From positions 1-64,000 of the forward strand of contig JADFZZ010000008.1 of the NCBI GenBank assembly GCA_015232315.1: a stretch of 64,000 nt of DNA, in the 5' to 3' direction. Positions 18,037 through 26,997 of this stretch are shown here, one piece after another. Source of the stretch: SAR324 cluster bacterium. Lineage in GTDB: Bacteria > SAR324 > NAC60-12. Made by a program: the position numbers and the translations under genes. The notes under the pieces were generated by a model, which saw nothing but the letters and a program-made list of their open reading frames with translations, was not told where the DNA came from and ran no database searches. Each line of letters starts with the position of its first letter. The stretch's first letter is position 1.

Positions 18037-20919
18037 ATGCAAACGCCATTGTATTCAGTCACTTCCAAAATAAATAAAGCGGTTTCCCGTTGTCTTGTGT
18101 GGGGACTTCTGCTGAGTGGATTGTTGATGCCTTTTCAACTTTTCGCCTTTCCAACTCCCTGTGATTCCTGCAATTTCAAGGTCAACTCCCTGGAAACACC
18201 GTTCAAACTCAGTGGCACCTGGTTGTTCACGAGGGATGATCAGCCTGAAAACAAAAATTCCGAACTGGCTATTGAAAACTGGAAAACAGTCAAAACCCCC
18301 GGACCCTGGAAGAAGGTTTATAACGATGGCAAAAACTTCACTGTAGGTTGGTATCGCGGGTATTTCGAGTTTGCTCCCGGGCTGATCGGCAAGGAAGTCG
18401 TGATGCTGGTTGATACTTACATGGGACGCATGACAGTGTGGCTTGACGAGAATGAAATCTTTCATCGGGGAGAATCCAACGCAACCCAACGCTATTATTC
18501 CATTCAGCCTGTACCGCTTCGGTTCAAGGTGACACAAACGCACCATGTGGTGGCCTTGAGGGTTGAAACGATCCTGATGACAGGGGTTTATCAGCTTCCG
18601 TTTCAACTCAGGGAATATCGCCAGAATGATCCATTTCTGGCCCTTGCCGCATTATGGGGCGGAGAAGTCAGATTGATCGCGGCCCACGTGATTTTCTTTT
18701 TCGGTCTGTTCTTCCTGCTGGTCTATGCCAAAACCCGCTATTTGCTGTATCTGGTAGCCGCCTGTGCCAGTCTCCTGATTTACACTTTTTTCGCGTTTCC
18801 CGGCGAAGCGTTTCTCAAGTTTTTCTCTCCGGAAACATTGTTGATCATGCATTACACCGGAATCGGACTGATGGCGTTATCCCATTATTATTTTGCCCAG
18901 TTCTTTTTCCGTGCCACACCTCGAATGAACATCGTTCACGCCGTTGTGATCGGAGTGCTGTGTTTGCTGTTTATCTCTCAAACCATGCTGTTTAATCTTA
19001 AACTGTTCCAGATCATCCGCAGTATCATGTTGCTTTATTCACTAGCGTTGGCCTTTGGTTTTGCATACATGTACATCATCGCTGTGATCAGAAAGAAAAA
19101 ATACGCAACCATTTTAATGTTCGGCGAACTTTTTTTTGTGTTCACCTGTGTGCATGATGTGCTGATCGCCCTGGGACTGATTGATTCCATTGCCATGATT
19201 TTTACCGGATGTCTGGTCGCGACCATTTCGATGTTGTGGGTTGCGAGTAATCTGTTTGCCGATACCTTTGTGGAAAACAAGGAAATGAACGCGCACCTCG
19301 AAGAAATGAATCTTCATCTGGAAGATCTCGTGGATGAGCGCACCAAACAATTGCGACAGAAAACCAATGACATTGTCAACATCATGGAAAACCTGCCTGA
19401 AGGGGTGCTGACCGTGACGCCCCAAAGAACCATTCATCATGAGTATTCCGCTTATCTGGAAACAATTCTGGAAAGCAATGAGATCGCGGATAAGGATGTC
19501 ATGGATGTCGTATTCAAAGGTTCCAATCTGGATTCCAATCAGTGGAGCACCGTGGAAACCCTGTTCAGTTCCTGCATTGGCGAAGACCGGATGAACTTTG
19601 AATTCAACCAGCATCTGATGGTGACTGAAATCGAGAAGGAATTTAACGGAACCAGAAAAGTTCTCGAACTCTCCTGGGCGCCCATGTGTGATGAGGTTGG
19701 CTCCATTGAAAAAATCATGATCACCATCCGCGATGTCACCACGTTGCGTGAATTACAGAAAGAGGCTTCCAGTCAGAAACGGGAACTGGAGATCATCGGC
19801 CAGATTCTTGGAGTGACCCAGGAGAAATTTTTCGAATTCATCCAGAGTTCCAGACAGTTTATTGATGAAAATAAATCTCTGATTGAAAAAACAGCTTCCA
19901 AAGATACAGAGGTGATTCAGAAACTCTTCAGAAACATGCATACCATCAAGGGCAATGCCCGAACCTATGGCTTGATTCAGTTGACCAATACGGTTCATGA
20001 AACAGAGAATGAATATGACCAGTTGCGGAAAGATCCGGAAAAAGAATGGAATCCGGTTTCAATGTTGGCTCAACTTCAAGACACACAGAACATCATTGAG
20101 GAATATGCCCGCGTCAATGAACAGAAACTTGGACGAAAAGGCGCTGGCCGACGAGGAAATGTGGACCGGTTTCTCATGGTCAAACGAGAGCAGATTGCCA
20201 AAGCGGTTGAATTGCTGGAACAGGCAGACCCTGCGAATCAGGATCAACTTAAAAATGCTCTGCACCGAATCCACATGACGTTGAAAGTGTTTGGTACCGA
20301 TAAAATTCAGAATGTGCTTTCCGGAGTCATCGAATCCATACCGTCGCTGGCCAAAGAATTGAACAAGCATGTGCCGGAAATCATCATCAATGATAAAAAT
20401 ATTTTTCTGCACAATCAGGTTTTCGGCGTGTTGCGAAACACATTCATGCACATTTTCAGAAATTCACTGGATCACGGCATTGAAACACCGGAAGACCGCA
20501 TTGGAAAAGGCAAATCACCTGAAGGCCATATCCGCATCAATGTGAACATGGAAGATAACCGATTGGTCATCCGGTACAAAGATGACGGGCGTGGGCTGGC
20601 TCTGCATAAAATCCGTCAAAAAGCACTGGAACGTGAGTTAATCCGGCAGGATAATCTTCCCCAACCCCAGGAAATCGCGAATCTCATTTTTCATTCCGGA
20701 TTTTCCACCGCTGAAAAAGTGACAGAGGTTTCCGGACGGGGAGTGGGCATGGACGCTGTGAAAAACTTTGTGGAAGAAATTGGCGGAAAACTGGAAATAC
20801 AATTGACGGATATCAAAGCAGATTCAGACTTTGTCGCTTTCCAGATGATGATCTCCTTGCCGGAAAAATTTGGTGTCAAAGTCAAGGAAAGTTCTATCAT
20901 TCAACCGGATGTTATTTGA
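18037..20919 (+). CDS. 7TM sensor fused to PAS-like, Hpt and CheA-like ATPase domains
   Basis: A 960-residue membrane protein. A signal peptide leads to an extracellular jelly-roll-like domain (about 50-195; GTWLFTRDD, WYRGYFEF) resembling galactose-binding modules. Seven membrane helices follow (about 205-410), then a coiled coil, a PAS-like region (about 445-570), an Hpt domain with His635 in RNMHTIKGNART, and a CheA-style HATPase with FRNSLDHGIE, DDGRG and VSGRGVGMDAV. The C-terminus lacks the CheW-binding P5 domain. It therefore looks like a receptor and CheA kinase in one chain. The ATG at 18037 follows AAAGGGGG at five bases; an in-frame ATG at 17821 is unlikely. It is divergent from the chemosensory cluster. 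Confidence 0.85.
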   Translation: MQTPLYSVTSKINKAVSRCLVWGLLLSGLLMPFQLFAFPTPCDSCNFKVNSLETPFKLSGTWLFTRDDQPENKNSELAIENWKTVKTPGPWKKVYNDGKNFTVGWYRGYFEFAPGLIGKEVVMLVDTYMGRMTVWLDENEIFHRGESNATQRYYSIQPVPLRFKVTQTHHVVALRVETILMTGVYQLPFQLREYRQNDPFLALAALWGGEVRLIAAHVIFFFGLFFLLVYAKTRYLLYLVAACASLLIYTFFAFPGEAFLKFFSPETLLIMHYTGIGLMALSHYYFAQFFFRATPRMNIVHAVVIGVLCLLFISQTMLFNLKLFQIIRSIMLLYSLALAFGFAYMYIIAVIRKKKYATILMFGELFFVFTCVHDVLIALGLIDSIAMIFTGCLVATISMLWVASNLFADTFVENKEMNAHLEEMNLHLEDLVDERTKQLRQKTNDIVNIMENLPEGVLTVTPQRTIHHEYSAYLETILESNEIADKDVMDVVFKGSNLDSNQWSTVETLFSSCIGEDRMNFEFNQHLMVTEIEKEFNGTRKVLELSWAPMCDEVGSIEKIMITIRDVTTLRELQKEASSQKRELEIIGQILGVTQEKFFEFIQSSRQFIDENKSLIEKTASKDTEVIQKLFRNMHTIKGNARTYGLIQLTNTVHETENEYDQLRKDPEKEWNPVSMLAQLQDTQNIIEEYARVNEQKLGRKGAGRRGNVDRFLMVKREQIAKAVELLEQADPANQDQLKNALHRIHMTLKVFGTDKIQNVLSGVIESIPSLAKELNKHVPEIIINDKNIFLHNQVFGVLRNTFMHIFRNSLDHGIETPEDRIGKGKSPEGHIRINVNMEDNRLVIRYKDDGRGLALHKIRQKALERELIRQDNLPQPQEIANLIFHSGFSTAEKVTEVSGRGVGMDAVKNFVEEIGGKLEIQLTDIKADSDFVAFQMMISLPEKFGVKVKESSIIQPDVI

Positions 20920-20932
20920 AATAAGGAGTACC

Positions 20933-21496
20933 ATGGATATTAAAAATCAACTCACCAATCAGGTTAAAGCACTGTTAAAGCACACCATCTCCAATTCCAA
21001 TGATAATGCCTCCTCAGGGATTTCAGCTTTTCTGCGTAAAGGCGGCCTGGGCCTTCTCAACCAGACCATAGGCACCGTCATGCCGTTTGCCTCTCGTAAC
21101 GGCTTCAAAGTGCTCAAAGTGGAACCGGGTTATGTTCAATGCCAGATTCCCTTAAAGATCAACAAAAACCATTTTGGAACCATGTATGCCGGCGCCCTGT
21201 TCACCCTGGCCGAAATGCCGGTGGGGGTGATGGCTCTGCTGGAATTTGACTCAAAATTCTATCCCCTCCTGAAAGAAATGACTGTCCAGTTTGTCAATGT
21301 CGCCAAGTCCGCGGCCACCATTGAATACCGATTGAGTGCTGAAGAACGTGCCCGAATTGAAGCGGAAGCCCTGAAAAATGGAAAATGTGAATTCACCATG
21401 GACGGCGAATTGAAAGATGCTGAGGGCATCACTGTCGCCATTTCCCGCGGCGTGTATCAGATCCGGACCAGAGGTGAAACGCTGAAAAAAGCTTAA
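20933..21496 (+). CDS. Hotdog-fold thioesterase-like protein (DUF4442 type)
   Basis: A 187-residue protein with the hotdog pattern of the DUF4442/PaaI-like group: an amphipathic N-terminus, VEPGYVQCQIPLKINKNHFGTMYAGALFTLAEMPVGVMAL, written here only as key parts, namely NHFGTMYAGALFTLAE, the usual acyl-CoA-binding helix, and MTVQFVNVAKSAA. These proteins bind or hydrolyse acyl-CoA or acyl-ACP thioesters. The ATG at 20933 follows AAGGAG at five bases. It starts 13 bp after the membrane kinase gene but its neighbours downstream are acyl-CoA enzymes, so the metabolic link is more likely. Substrate cannot be read from sequence. Confidence 0.75.
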   Translation: MDIKNQLTNQVKALLKHTISNSNDNASSGISAFLRKGGLGLLNQTIGTVMPFASRNGFKVLKVEPGYVQCQIPLKINKNHFGTMYAGALFTLAEMPVGVMALLEFDSKFYPLLKEMTVQFVNVAKSAATIEYRLSAEERARIEAEALKNGKCEFTMDGELKDAEGITVAISRGVYQIRTRGETLKKA

Positions 21497-21594
21497 TCTT
21501 TTGTCATTCCTTTCCTGCATTCAAAATAATTAATGAACTGCAAAAGAATATGTTGTAAAAGCTTAAACATTAACCAACCTCCATTCTCAGGTCT

Positions 21595-21660
21595 GTAGAG
21601 ACGTGCGAATCGCGCGTCTCTACGATTGTCATTCAGAAGAGATTTTTTGGAAGGTTTTCT
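21595..21660. repeat. GTAGAGACG palindromic repeat with conserved right flank
   Basis: GTAGAGACG (21595-21603) and CGTCTCTAC (21615-21623) form the hairpin. Both the left flank CAGGTCT and the right flank (GATTGTCATTCAGAAGA, then a T run and GGAA) resemble the copy at 13742-13826. It lies just upstream of the acyl-CoA dehydrogenase-like gene. Confidence 0.8.
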
Positions 21661-21688
21661 GTTTCAAATGTTCCTAAGGATCCAGACT

Positions 21689-22837
21689 ATGCCGTCACAT
21701 CAATGGGATGATTCAGAAACAAAAGCTGTGCTGGATGTCGTCAAGTCTTTTGGTGAAAAATACCTCAGGCCGAAAACACTCCATCCTGAAATGGTCATCA
21801 CTCCAGAGGACCTGAAAAAGATCATTCATCAAGCGTATGAAATTGGAATTCTCGGAGATCCGGATGATCAGGAAAGTCCTGGACTTTGGCGTTATACGAG
21901 TGAACCGGGTGGTGTTGCTCTGAGTGTGAGAAGTCTTGAGGTTTTGGGCTGTTTCAATCCCGGGATCGCCTTCACCCTGCATCAGTTGGCACTGGGGGAT
22001 TATCTTTGCCATCAGGCTGGAATCACCTGTTCTGAACGAGTGATTCCCTTGCTTCATGGAAGTCACGGACTCGGCAGAACGGCCCTTGCCCGATATCTGG
22101 CTGAAGTTCCCTTGACTGCTGAAGAAGAACTCCTTCTGAAAGATTTGTCAGGAGATCTGTCAATGCATCCGGTTCTGATCCAGTCCGGCGCAACCTGGAA
22201 TTATCTGTTATGCCCCCAACTCAATTCAGCCGTTGAATCCATCACATGGTCGCTTGAAGCGTTGGACACACTCACTGTAGATCCCCAACCCCGGCAACAT
22301 GGTCTGGATGAAACCGCGGTCTGGAAAATCAGTAAAAAAACTCCGGGAAATTCCCCCGACACTGAAAGCAATACCGCCTCTACACGGAGTTTGCTGACAG
22401 AAGGTCTGGCATTCAATGCCCTGGCGATGATGTCCATTGCGCTGGGGAGTGTACGGTATGCTTATGAAAAGGCTCTGGATTACAGTATGCAAAGAATTCA
22501 GGGTGGCCATCCTGTTTATCAGCATCCGGCAGTCAATCTAATGCTGGGCAATATTCAGGCTACGATTGTCAGTGTTGAAGCCATGTTGCGCTTCAATGAT
22601 TCACAGCCCGCTTCCATCAAGGATCTTGCCCGGATTTTCGGGATCCGGGCCGTGGCTCATCCTCTGCTTTGTCAGGCCGCTACGGATGCGTTGCAGGTAT
22701 TTGGCGGTAACGGCTACATGCAGGATTACGGAATGGAGAAAATTCTGAGAGACAACCAGCACCTGAAACTTTTGTTCGGCACCCCGGGTGATCTTAAACT
22801 TTTTATTGCGGCAGTTCAGGGGGTACCATGCGTTTGA
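21689..22837 (+). CDS. Degenerate acyl-CoA dehydrogenase-like subunit
   Basis: A 382-residue member of the acyl-CoA dehydrogenase fold. The C-terminal helical domain is recognisable (IALGSVRYAYEKALDY, LQVFGGNGYMQDYGMEKILRD), but the end reads LLFGTPGDL where active enzymes have IYEGT, so the usual catalytic glutamate is missing. The middle beta domain with the FAD-contacting EPGAGSD motif is also not seen. The next gene encodes an enzyme with both. Paired genes of this kind form mixed dehydrogenases in mycobacterial steroid breakdown (FadE pairs), so this is probably the non-catalytic partner. The ATG at 21689 has an AAGGA site. It overlaps the next gene by ten bases. Confidence 0.8.
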   Translation: MPSHQWDDSETKAVLDVVKSFGEKYLRPKTLHPEMVITPEDLKKIIHQAYEIGILGDPDDQESPGLWRYTSEPGGVALSVRSLEVLGCFNPGIAFTLHQLALGDYLCHQAGITCSERVIPLLHGSHGLGRTALARYLAEVPLTAEEELLLKDLSGDLSMHPVLIQSGATWNYLLCPQLNSAVESITWSLEALDTLTVDPQPRQHGLDETAVWKISKKTPGNSPDTESNTASTRSLLTEGLAFNALAMMSIALGSVRYAYEKALDYSMQRIQGGHPVYQHPAVNLMLGNIQATIVSVEAMLRFNDSQPASIKDLARIFGIRAVAHPLLCQAATDALQVFGGNGYMQDYGMEKILRDNQHLKLLFGTPGDLKLFIAAVQGVPCV

Positions 22838-24156
22838 ATGGCTTTGTTGATACGACTCATCCACTATCCTTACGATCCGCCTTCAAAAAACTGGATCCCA
22901 AAGTACGTCCCCTCATTGATTATGCACCTGAATCCTTGTGGGAACAGGATACCGCCATGTTGCCACTGCCGCTCAGACAACACCGCAAACAATGCAGAAA
23001 ATTTGCTGAAACCTGGCTGAAACCCCACGTTCTGGAATTTGATTCCTGTCATGACAAACCGGATGTATGGCCGATTATGAAAACCGCGGCCCGGCATGGA
23101 TTGTTCACAGATATGCCCGCGCCCATTGGGACGCTCAATATTCTGAAATCGGTTTATCCCCTGCAATGGGTACAGAGCATCAAACTCGAAGAACTGTGTA
23201 CCGTGTGCGGCGGCCTTGGTCTTTTATTGGGCGCTCATGTTCTGGGAAGCGCGCCGTTGGTTTTGTCAGGCAGTATTTCCGCAATTCGTCAGTTCCTCTG
23301 GCCGATGTATCAGCAGAATAAACAGGGAGAACCCGCACTCATGGCATTTGCCATCACAGAACCTGGTGCCGGTTCTGATGCCGAAGATGGTGATGGAGCC
23401 TTTCATTACAGACCCGGAACCGTTGCCGGAAAGGTTCAAGGTGGATGGATGATCAATGGCCGGAAAATATTTATTTCCGGTGGAGATAGGGCTTCAGCGG
23501 TGTGTGTGTTTGCCGCGCTTGAACATGAAGGCATGGAATCCTGGACCTGTTTTCTGGTGAAAAAAGATACGCCGGGATTTTCCGTGGGTCGGAATGAACT
23601 GAAAATGGGACAGCGCGCGTCAACTGCCTCGGAACTGATTTTTGAGGATGTTTTTGTGCCGGATTCGCATGTGATTGGAAAATTGAGAAGCGGCTGGGCC
23701 TTGAATCGGGCCGTCCTTAATTTTTCCAGAATTCCGGTGGGAGCGATCGCCCTGGGCATTGCCCGGGGGGCCATGGAAAGCGCGATTCAGTTTGTCTGCA
23801 CACAAACTCTGGGTGGAAAGCCCTTGATGGAATATCAGGAAGTTCAGTTGAATGTCGCGCAAATGCTGATCGACACCTCAGCCATGCGAGCCATGATCTG
23901 GCAGTCCGCTTCAACGTTTACCCCAACTCAGGCTCGTGCCTCGATGACCAAGGTGTTTTGCGGAGACATGGCGGTGAAAGTGTGCGAAGCCGCCATGGAA
24001 ATCATGGGCAATCACGGGATGCTCCACACCAAACTGGCAGAAAAAGCCTATCGGGATTCACGCTTGACCCAGATTTATGAAGGAACCAACCAGATCAACA
24101 GGTTGGCTGTTATCGAAGACCAGATGGAAGAGTTTTGCCGCTATTATCAATCCTGA
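22828..24156 (+). CDS. Acyl-CoA dehydrogenase, catalytic
   Basis: A 442-residue flavoenzyme that oxidises acyl-CoA to trans-2-enoyl-CoA. The beta-domain motif AFAITEPGAGSDAED, the glycine-rich GGWMINGRKIFISGG, EDVFVP and the C-terminal LTQIYEGTNQINRL are all present; the Glu in IYEGT is the catalytic base position in most of the family. An N-terminal extension of about 40 residues precedes the usual start of the fold. The ATG at 22828 lies inside the end of the previous gene (10-bp overlap), so the two are co-translated and probably form one complex. Chain-length specificity is unknown. Confidence 0.93.
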   Translation: MRLNGFVDTTHPLSLRSAFKKLDPKVRPLIDYAPESLWEQDTAMLPLPLRQHRKQCRKFAETWLKPHVLEFDSCHDKPDVWPIMKTAARHGLFTDMPAPIGTLNILKSVYPLQWVQSIKLEELCTVCGGLGLLLGAHVLGSAPLVLSGSISAIRQFLWPMYQQNKQGEPALMAFAITEPGAGSDAEDGDGAFHYRPGTVAGKVQGGWMINGRKIFISGGDRASAVCVFAALEHEGMESWTCFLVKKDTPGFSVGRNELKMGQRASTASELIFEDVFVPDSHVIGKLRSGWALNRAVLNFSRIPVGAIALGIARGAMESAIQFVCTQTLGGKPLMEYQEVQLNVAQMLIDTSAMRAMIWQSASTFTPTQARASMTKVFCGDMAVKVCEAAMEIMGNHGMLHTKLAEKAYRDSRLTQIYEGTNQINRLAVIEDQMEEFCRYYQS

Positions 24157-24169
24157 CTTTTGGAGTGCT

Positions 24170-24976
24170 ATGTTCCCTCAATCCAGTTTTTTTGATGTTC
24201 CTGTTCAGATGAGACAAACCTCGGCAGGCGAGGTTCCGTTGCCGATTCTGTATTATGACACCTCAGCGGTGTTGCTTTTTTTTGAGACAGACCTGAATCA
24301 TGTATTGCCCAAAATGGAAGGCACCGGATTGAATGTCTTCAGCACCCGACCGAATAAAACGCTGGTGGGACTGGCATTGTTTGAATACCGGCAAACCGGT
24401 GTCGGCGTTTATAATGAAGTGGGACTTGGAGCCCTGGTTTCTCCTGATCAATCGCACAACCTCCTGTCGTTGGCACCGCAACTGCTCAAGGATTCCACCA
24501 AACGGGATTTCGGATTTTTCATCATGAATCTGCCAGTCACCACGCCGGAAGCGAATGCCGCTGGAAGAGAAATCTGGGGCTATCCCAAATTTGTAACCGA
24601 CATTACTTTTTTGCTGGAAAGAAATACTGTGGAATGCCGTGTGGCTGATCCAGTACATGGGGAAATCTGTTATCTGGGAGGAAAATTCTGGCCCGGTGTT
24701 TCATTGCCCGGAATGGACATGATCACCTATTCCCATCATGACGGTTCCATCGTGAAAACCATCGTGAATGTCAATGCGTCCTTCACCCATCATCTCAACC
24801 GGAATGTGACGTTGAGAGTCGGACACAGCCACCACATTATGGCTCAAAATTTACGGGATCTCGGTTTGGATCAGGCAAAACCGGTTTTGATCCAGGCCAC
24901 CCACACCTTTCAATCACGGTTGAATGAAGGAATTCCCTTGCGAAAATGGTCCCATAAACCGGTGATTTTTGAGTAA
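24170..24976 (+). CDS. Acetoacetate decarboxylase-family protein
   Basis: A 268-residue protein with the acetoacetate decarboxylase fold pattern: a V-Y-N-E-V segment (GVGVYNEVGLGALV), NLPVTTPEANAAGREIWGYPKF and a long beta C-terminus. The lysine in GYPKF lies where the Schiff-base lysine of the family is found, but the second lysine of the usual PKK pair is Phe. That neighbour tunes the lysine pKa in true decarboxylases, so this may act on another substrate or be a different enzyme of the superfamily. ATG at 24170 follows TTGGAG. It follows the dehydrogenase gene by 13 bp and ends the operon. Confidence 0.8.
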   Translation: MFPQSSFFDVPVQMRQTSAGEVPLPILYYDTSAVLLFFETDLNHVLPKMEGTGLNVFSTRPNKTLVGLALFEYRQTGVGVYNEVGLGALVSPDQSHNLLSLAPQLLKDSTKRDFGFFIMNLPVTTPEANAAGREIWGYPKFVTDITFLLERNTVECRVADPVHGEICYLGGKFWPGVSLPGMDMITYSHHDGSIVKTIVNVNASFTHHLNRNVTLRVGHSHHIMAQNLRDLGLDQAKPVLIQATHTFQSRLNEGIPLRKWSHKPVIFE

Positions 24977-25010
24977 TGCGTCCTTACCACAAAGGCTGGA
25001 ATCCTGATGT

Positions 25011-26906
25011 TTACCAACAGGCACACAGGGTTCCACGCACATTGTCACATCCCATTTCCGAATTGCTAAACCACACTGTAAACGTAGATGTCCCAGCGCC
25101 AAACCTTCCCTGGTCAAGTGCATTGCTACTGGTCCAGCCAATACAATTATTTCCAACGTTTTGGCTGAAATCCGTTCCACTATACCAATCTGCATTGGGT
25201 TCGGCTCCTGCCGAATTAAGTGAGACATCAAGTCCCAGCCATAATTGAGGCCAATTCGATCTGATTTGGGTTCCTGTGGGACCTAAAATTGGACTGGCTG
25301 TCGGGATGCCATAATTAGCTGGCATATCCCGGATTTCATCATTGGCGTCTACAGAAAGAAAGGCGCGGATATTGGAACAAGCCAGATTGGGGTAGTTTGT
25401 GTTTTTGTACGATGTACACCGTGCGTCCGCACCACTTCGTCCCCCCAGATTTCCATTGGATGTCCCACCTGTAAACAAATACACATTACCCGATAGTGTG
25501 CCTTTATCTTTTGAAGTATAAACCGCTGAATTATTCAGGGCATCTGTGACCAGGACGTTGAAGTAATACAGTGTTCCCGAAGTTAAACCAGTTATGGCAA
25601 GTGTAACCGTATCACCGGTTGTTGTTCCCCTGAGTGTCCCCTTGGTGCTGATTGTACTGACCGTGCTGATGTTATCACTGGTTGAAGAATATACTTTATA
25701 AACCAGCGCCGATTGCGCCGTGATGTTGTCTGTGGCTTTGGTCCAACTCAATGTCAGTGAACTGGTGGTAACGTTGGAAATAGTCAGTGTACCGGAATCG
25801 CCCGGGACTGGTGCTGTTGTATCTTTGACATCTGTGATGGCAACACTGGTTCCAGTGCTCATTTCCCCTGTTGAGTTTTTGGTAAATACAATCCAGTGCG
25901 TTGCCCCCGAGGGAATGGAGGTGTCTGACGCGATCGTATAACTTAAATTACTGCCGGTTGTGGAAAGTGACGCGACTGCACTTTGGCCACTGAGTTTCGC
26001 TGAGGAACTGCTTCCCCAATAAAGCACATAATGCGTAATGTTTGTCTCATCACTGGCCTTTGTGATTGCGACAGTTCCCGCGATCTGCCCGGTATCCTGA
26101 TCGGTATCAGTAAAAGTTATGCTGGAAGCCGCCACAGAAGGCACGGTCGTAGTTGTGGTTGAAGCAGGTGTGGTCGTTGTGGCGGACGTCATCGCGTACA
26201 GGTTTTTGTTTCCTGTTTCATCTTTCACAAGGACATTGAGATAGTAAGTCGTCGAAGAAGAAAGACCGGATATTGTTACAGATGTTATGTTTGTGGCGTA
26301 ATCTCCGGTTGCTGTGCCGGCCTCGATCTGCGACAGCGAATCCAACGTATTGCTGGTGCTGTAAAAAACCTTGTATTGTAAACTTGCGGTAGCCGTCAGG
26401 TTATCCGTGGCTTGAATCCATGACAGGGTTATTTCCGTATTCCCGACATTGGAAGTTGTCAAGGTGCTGTCACTGATCGTTGGGGCGGTGACTTCAGGGG
26501 TGATTGTCAGATCCAGTGACGTGGAATCCTCAAGGGGTTCTTTTTTTGCTCCGGATAATCCATCAAAAATGCCTGAAAGAGGATTGGAATCGGTAACTTC
26601 CTCCATGGATGCGTCAATCCTGATGACATAAGAACCAACCGTAACCGGAAGAAAACTACAGGTTTGCTGATCAGCACAATCTGTGATTGCCACATCATCC
26701 ACATACCAGGTGAGAAAATCAAACGTGGAATCGGAAGCATCCAGACTGATGGTGGTCCCCAGCACATAAGACGTCTGTTCATCGGAGGTTTTCAGGACAG
26801 CTTCCACTGGATCTGCTTTGGGACCGCATCCCGACAGGAACGCAAGGGAACTAAAAAACAGGATCAATGTTTGAAGCAATCGACTGTAGCGAACTGAATT
26901 TTTCAT
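25011..26906 (-). CDS. Surface lipoprotein with Fn3-like repeats and DUF1554-like C-terminus
   Basis: A 631-residue predicted lipoprotein. The signal peptide ends in a lipobox FLSGC with Cys27. Two clear fibronectin type III-like modules (near residues 140-245 and 370-475, each with a TLSW-x-KATDN/QATDN strand and Y-K-V-Y/F-YS-S/TS), separated by a Thr-rich linker and a middle domain, precede a cysteine-bearing C-terminal domain that begins VYLFTGGTSNGNLGG and resembles DUF1554 domains of spirochaete lipoproteins. Likely outer-membrane or surface-exposed, binding role unknown. The ATG at 26906 follows GGGG. It is a single gene, convergent with the acyl-CoA operon. Confidence 0.8.
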   Translation of the reverse strand: MKNSVRYSRLLQTLILFFSSLAFLSGCGPKADPVEAVLKTSDEQTSYVLGTTISLDASDSTFDFLTWYVDDVAITDCADQQTCSFLPVTVGSYVIRIDASMEEVTDSNPLSGIFDGLSGAKKEPLEDSTSLDLTITPEVTAPTISDSTLTTSNVGNTEITLSWIQATDNLTATASLQYKVFYSTSNTLDSLSQIEAGTATGDYATNITSVTISGLSSSTTYYLNVLVKDETGNKNLYAMTSATTTTPASTTTTTVPSVAASSITFTDTDQDTGQIAGTVAITKASDETNITHYVLYWGSSSSAKLSGQSAVASLSTTGSNLSYTIASDTSIPSGATHWIVFTKNSTGEMSTGTSVAITDVKDTTAPVPGDSGTLTISNVTTSSLTLSWTKATDNITAQSALVYKVYSSTSDNISTVSTISTKGTLRGTTTGDTVTLAITGLTSGTLYYFNVLVTDALNNSAVYTSKDKGTLSGNVYLFTGGTSNGNLGGRSGADARCTSYKNTNYPNLACSNIRAFLSVDANDEIRDMPANYGIPTASPILGPTGTQIRSNWPQLWLGLDVSLNSAGAEPNADWYSGTDFSQNVGNNCIGWTSSNALDQGRFGAGTSTFTVWFSNSEMGCDNVRGTLCACW

Positions 26907-26997
26907 ATATCCCCATTCATTGTGAATTATTAATTTAGATACAAAAACTCATGGTCTGGGCACTTGGATTAGTCAGATACCAAAAAAAAATTTCGGT

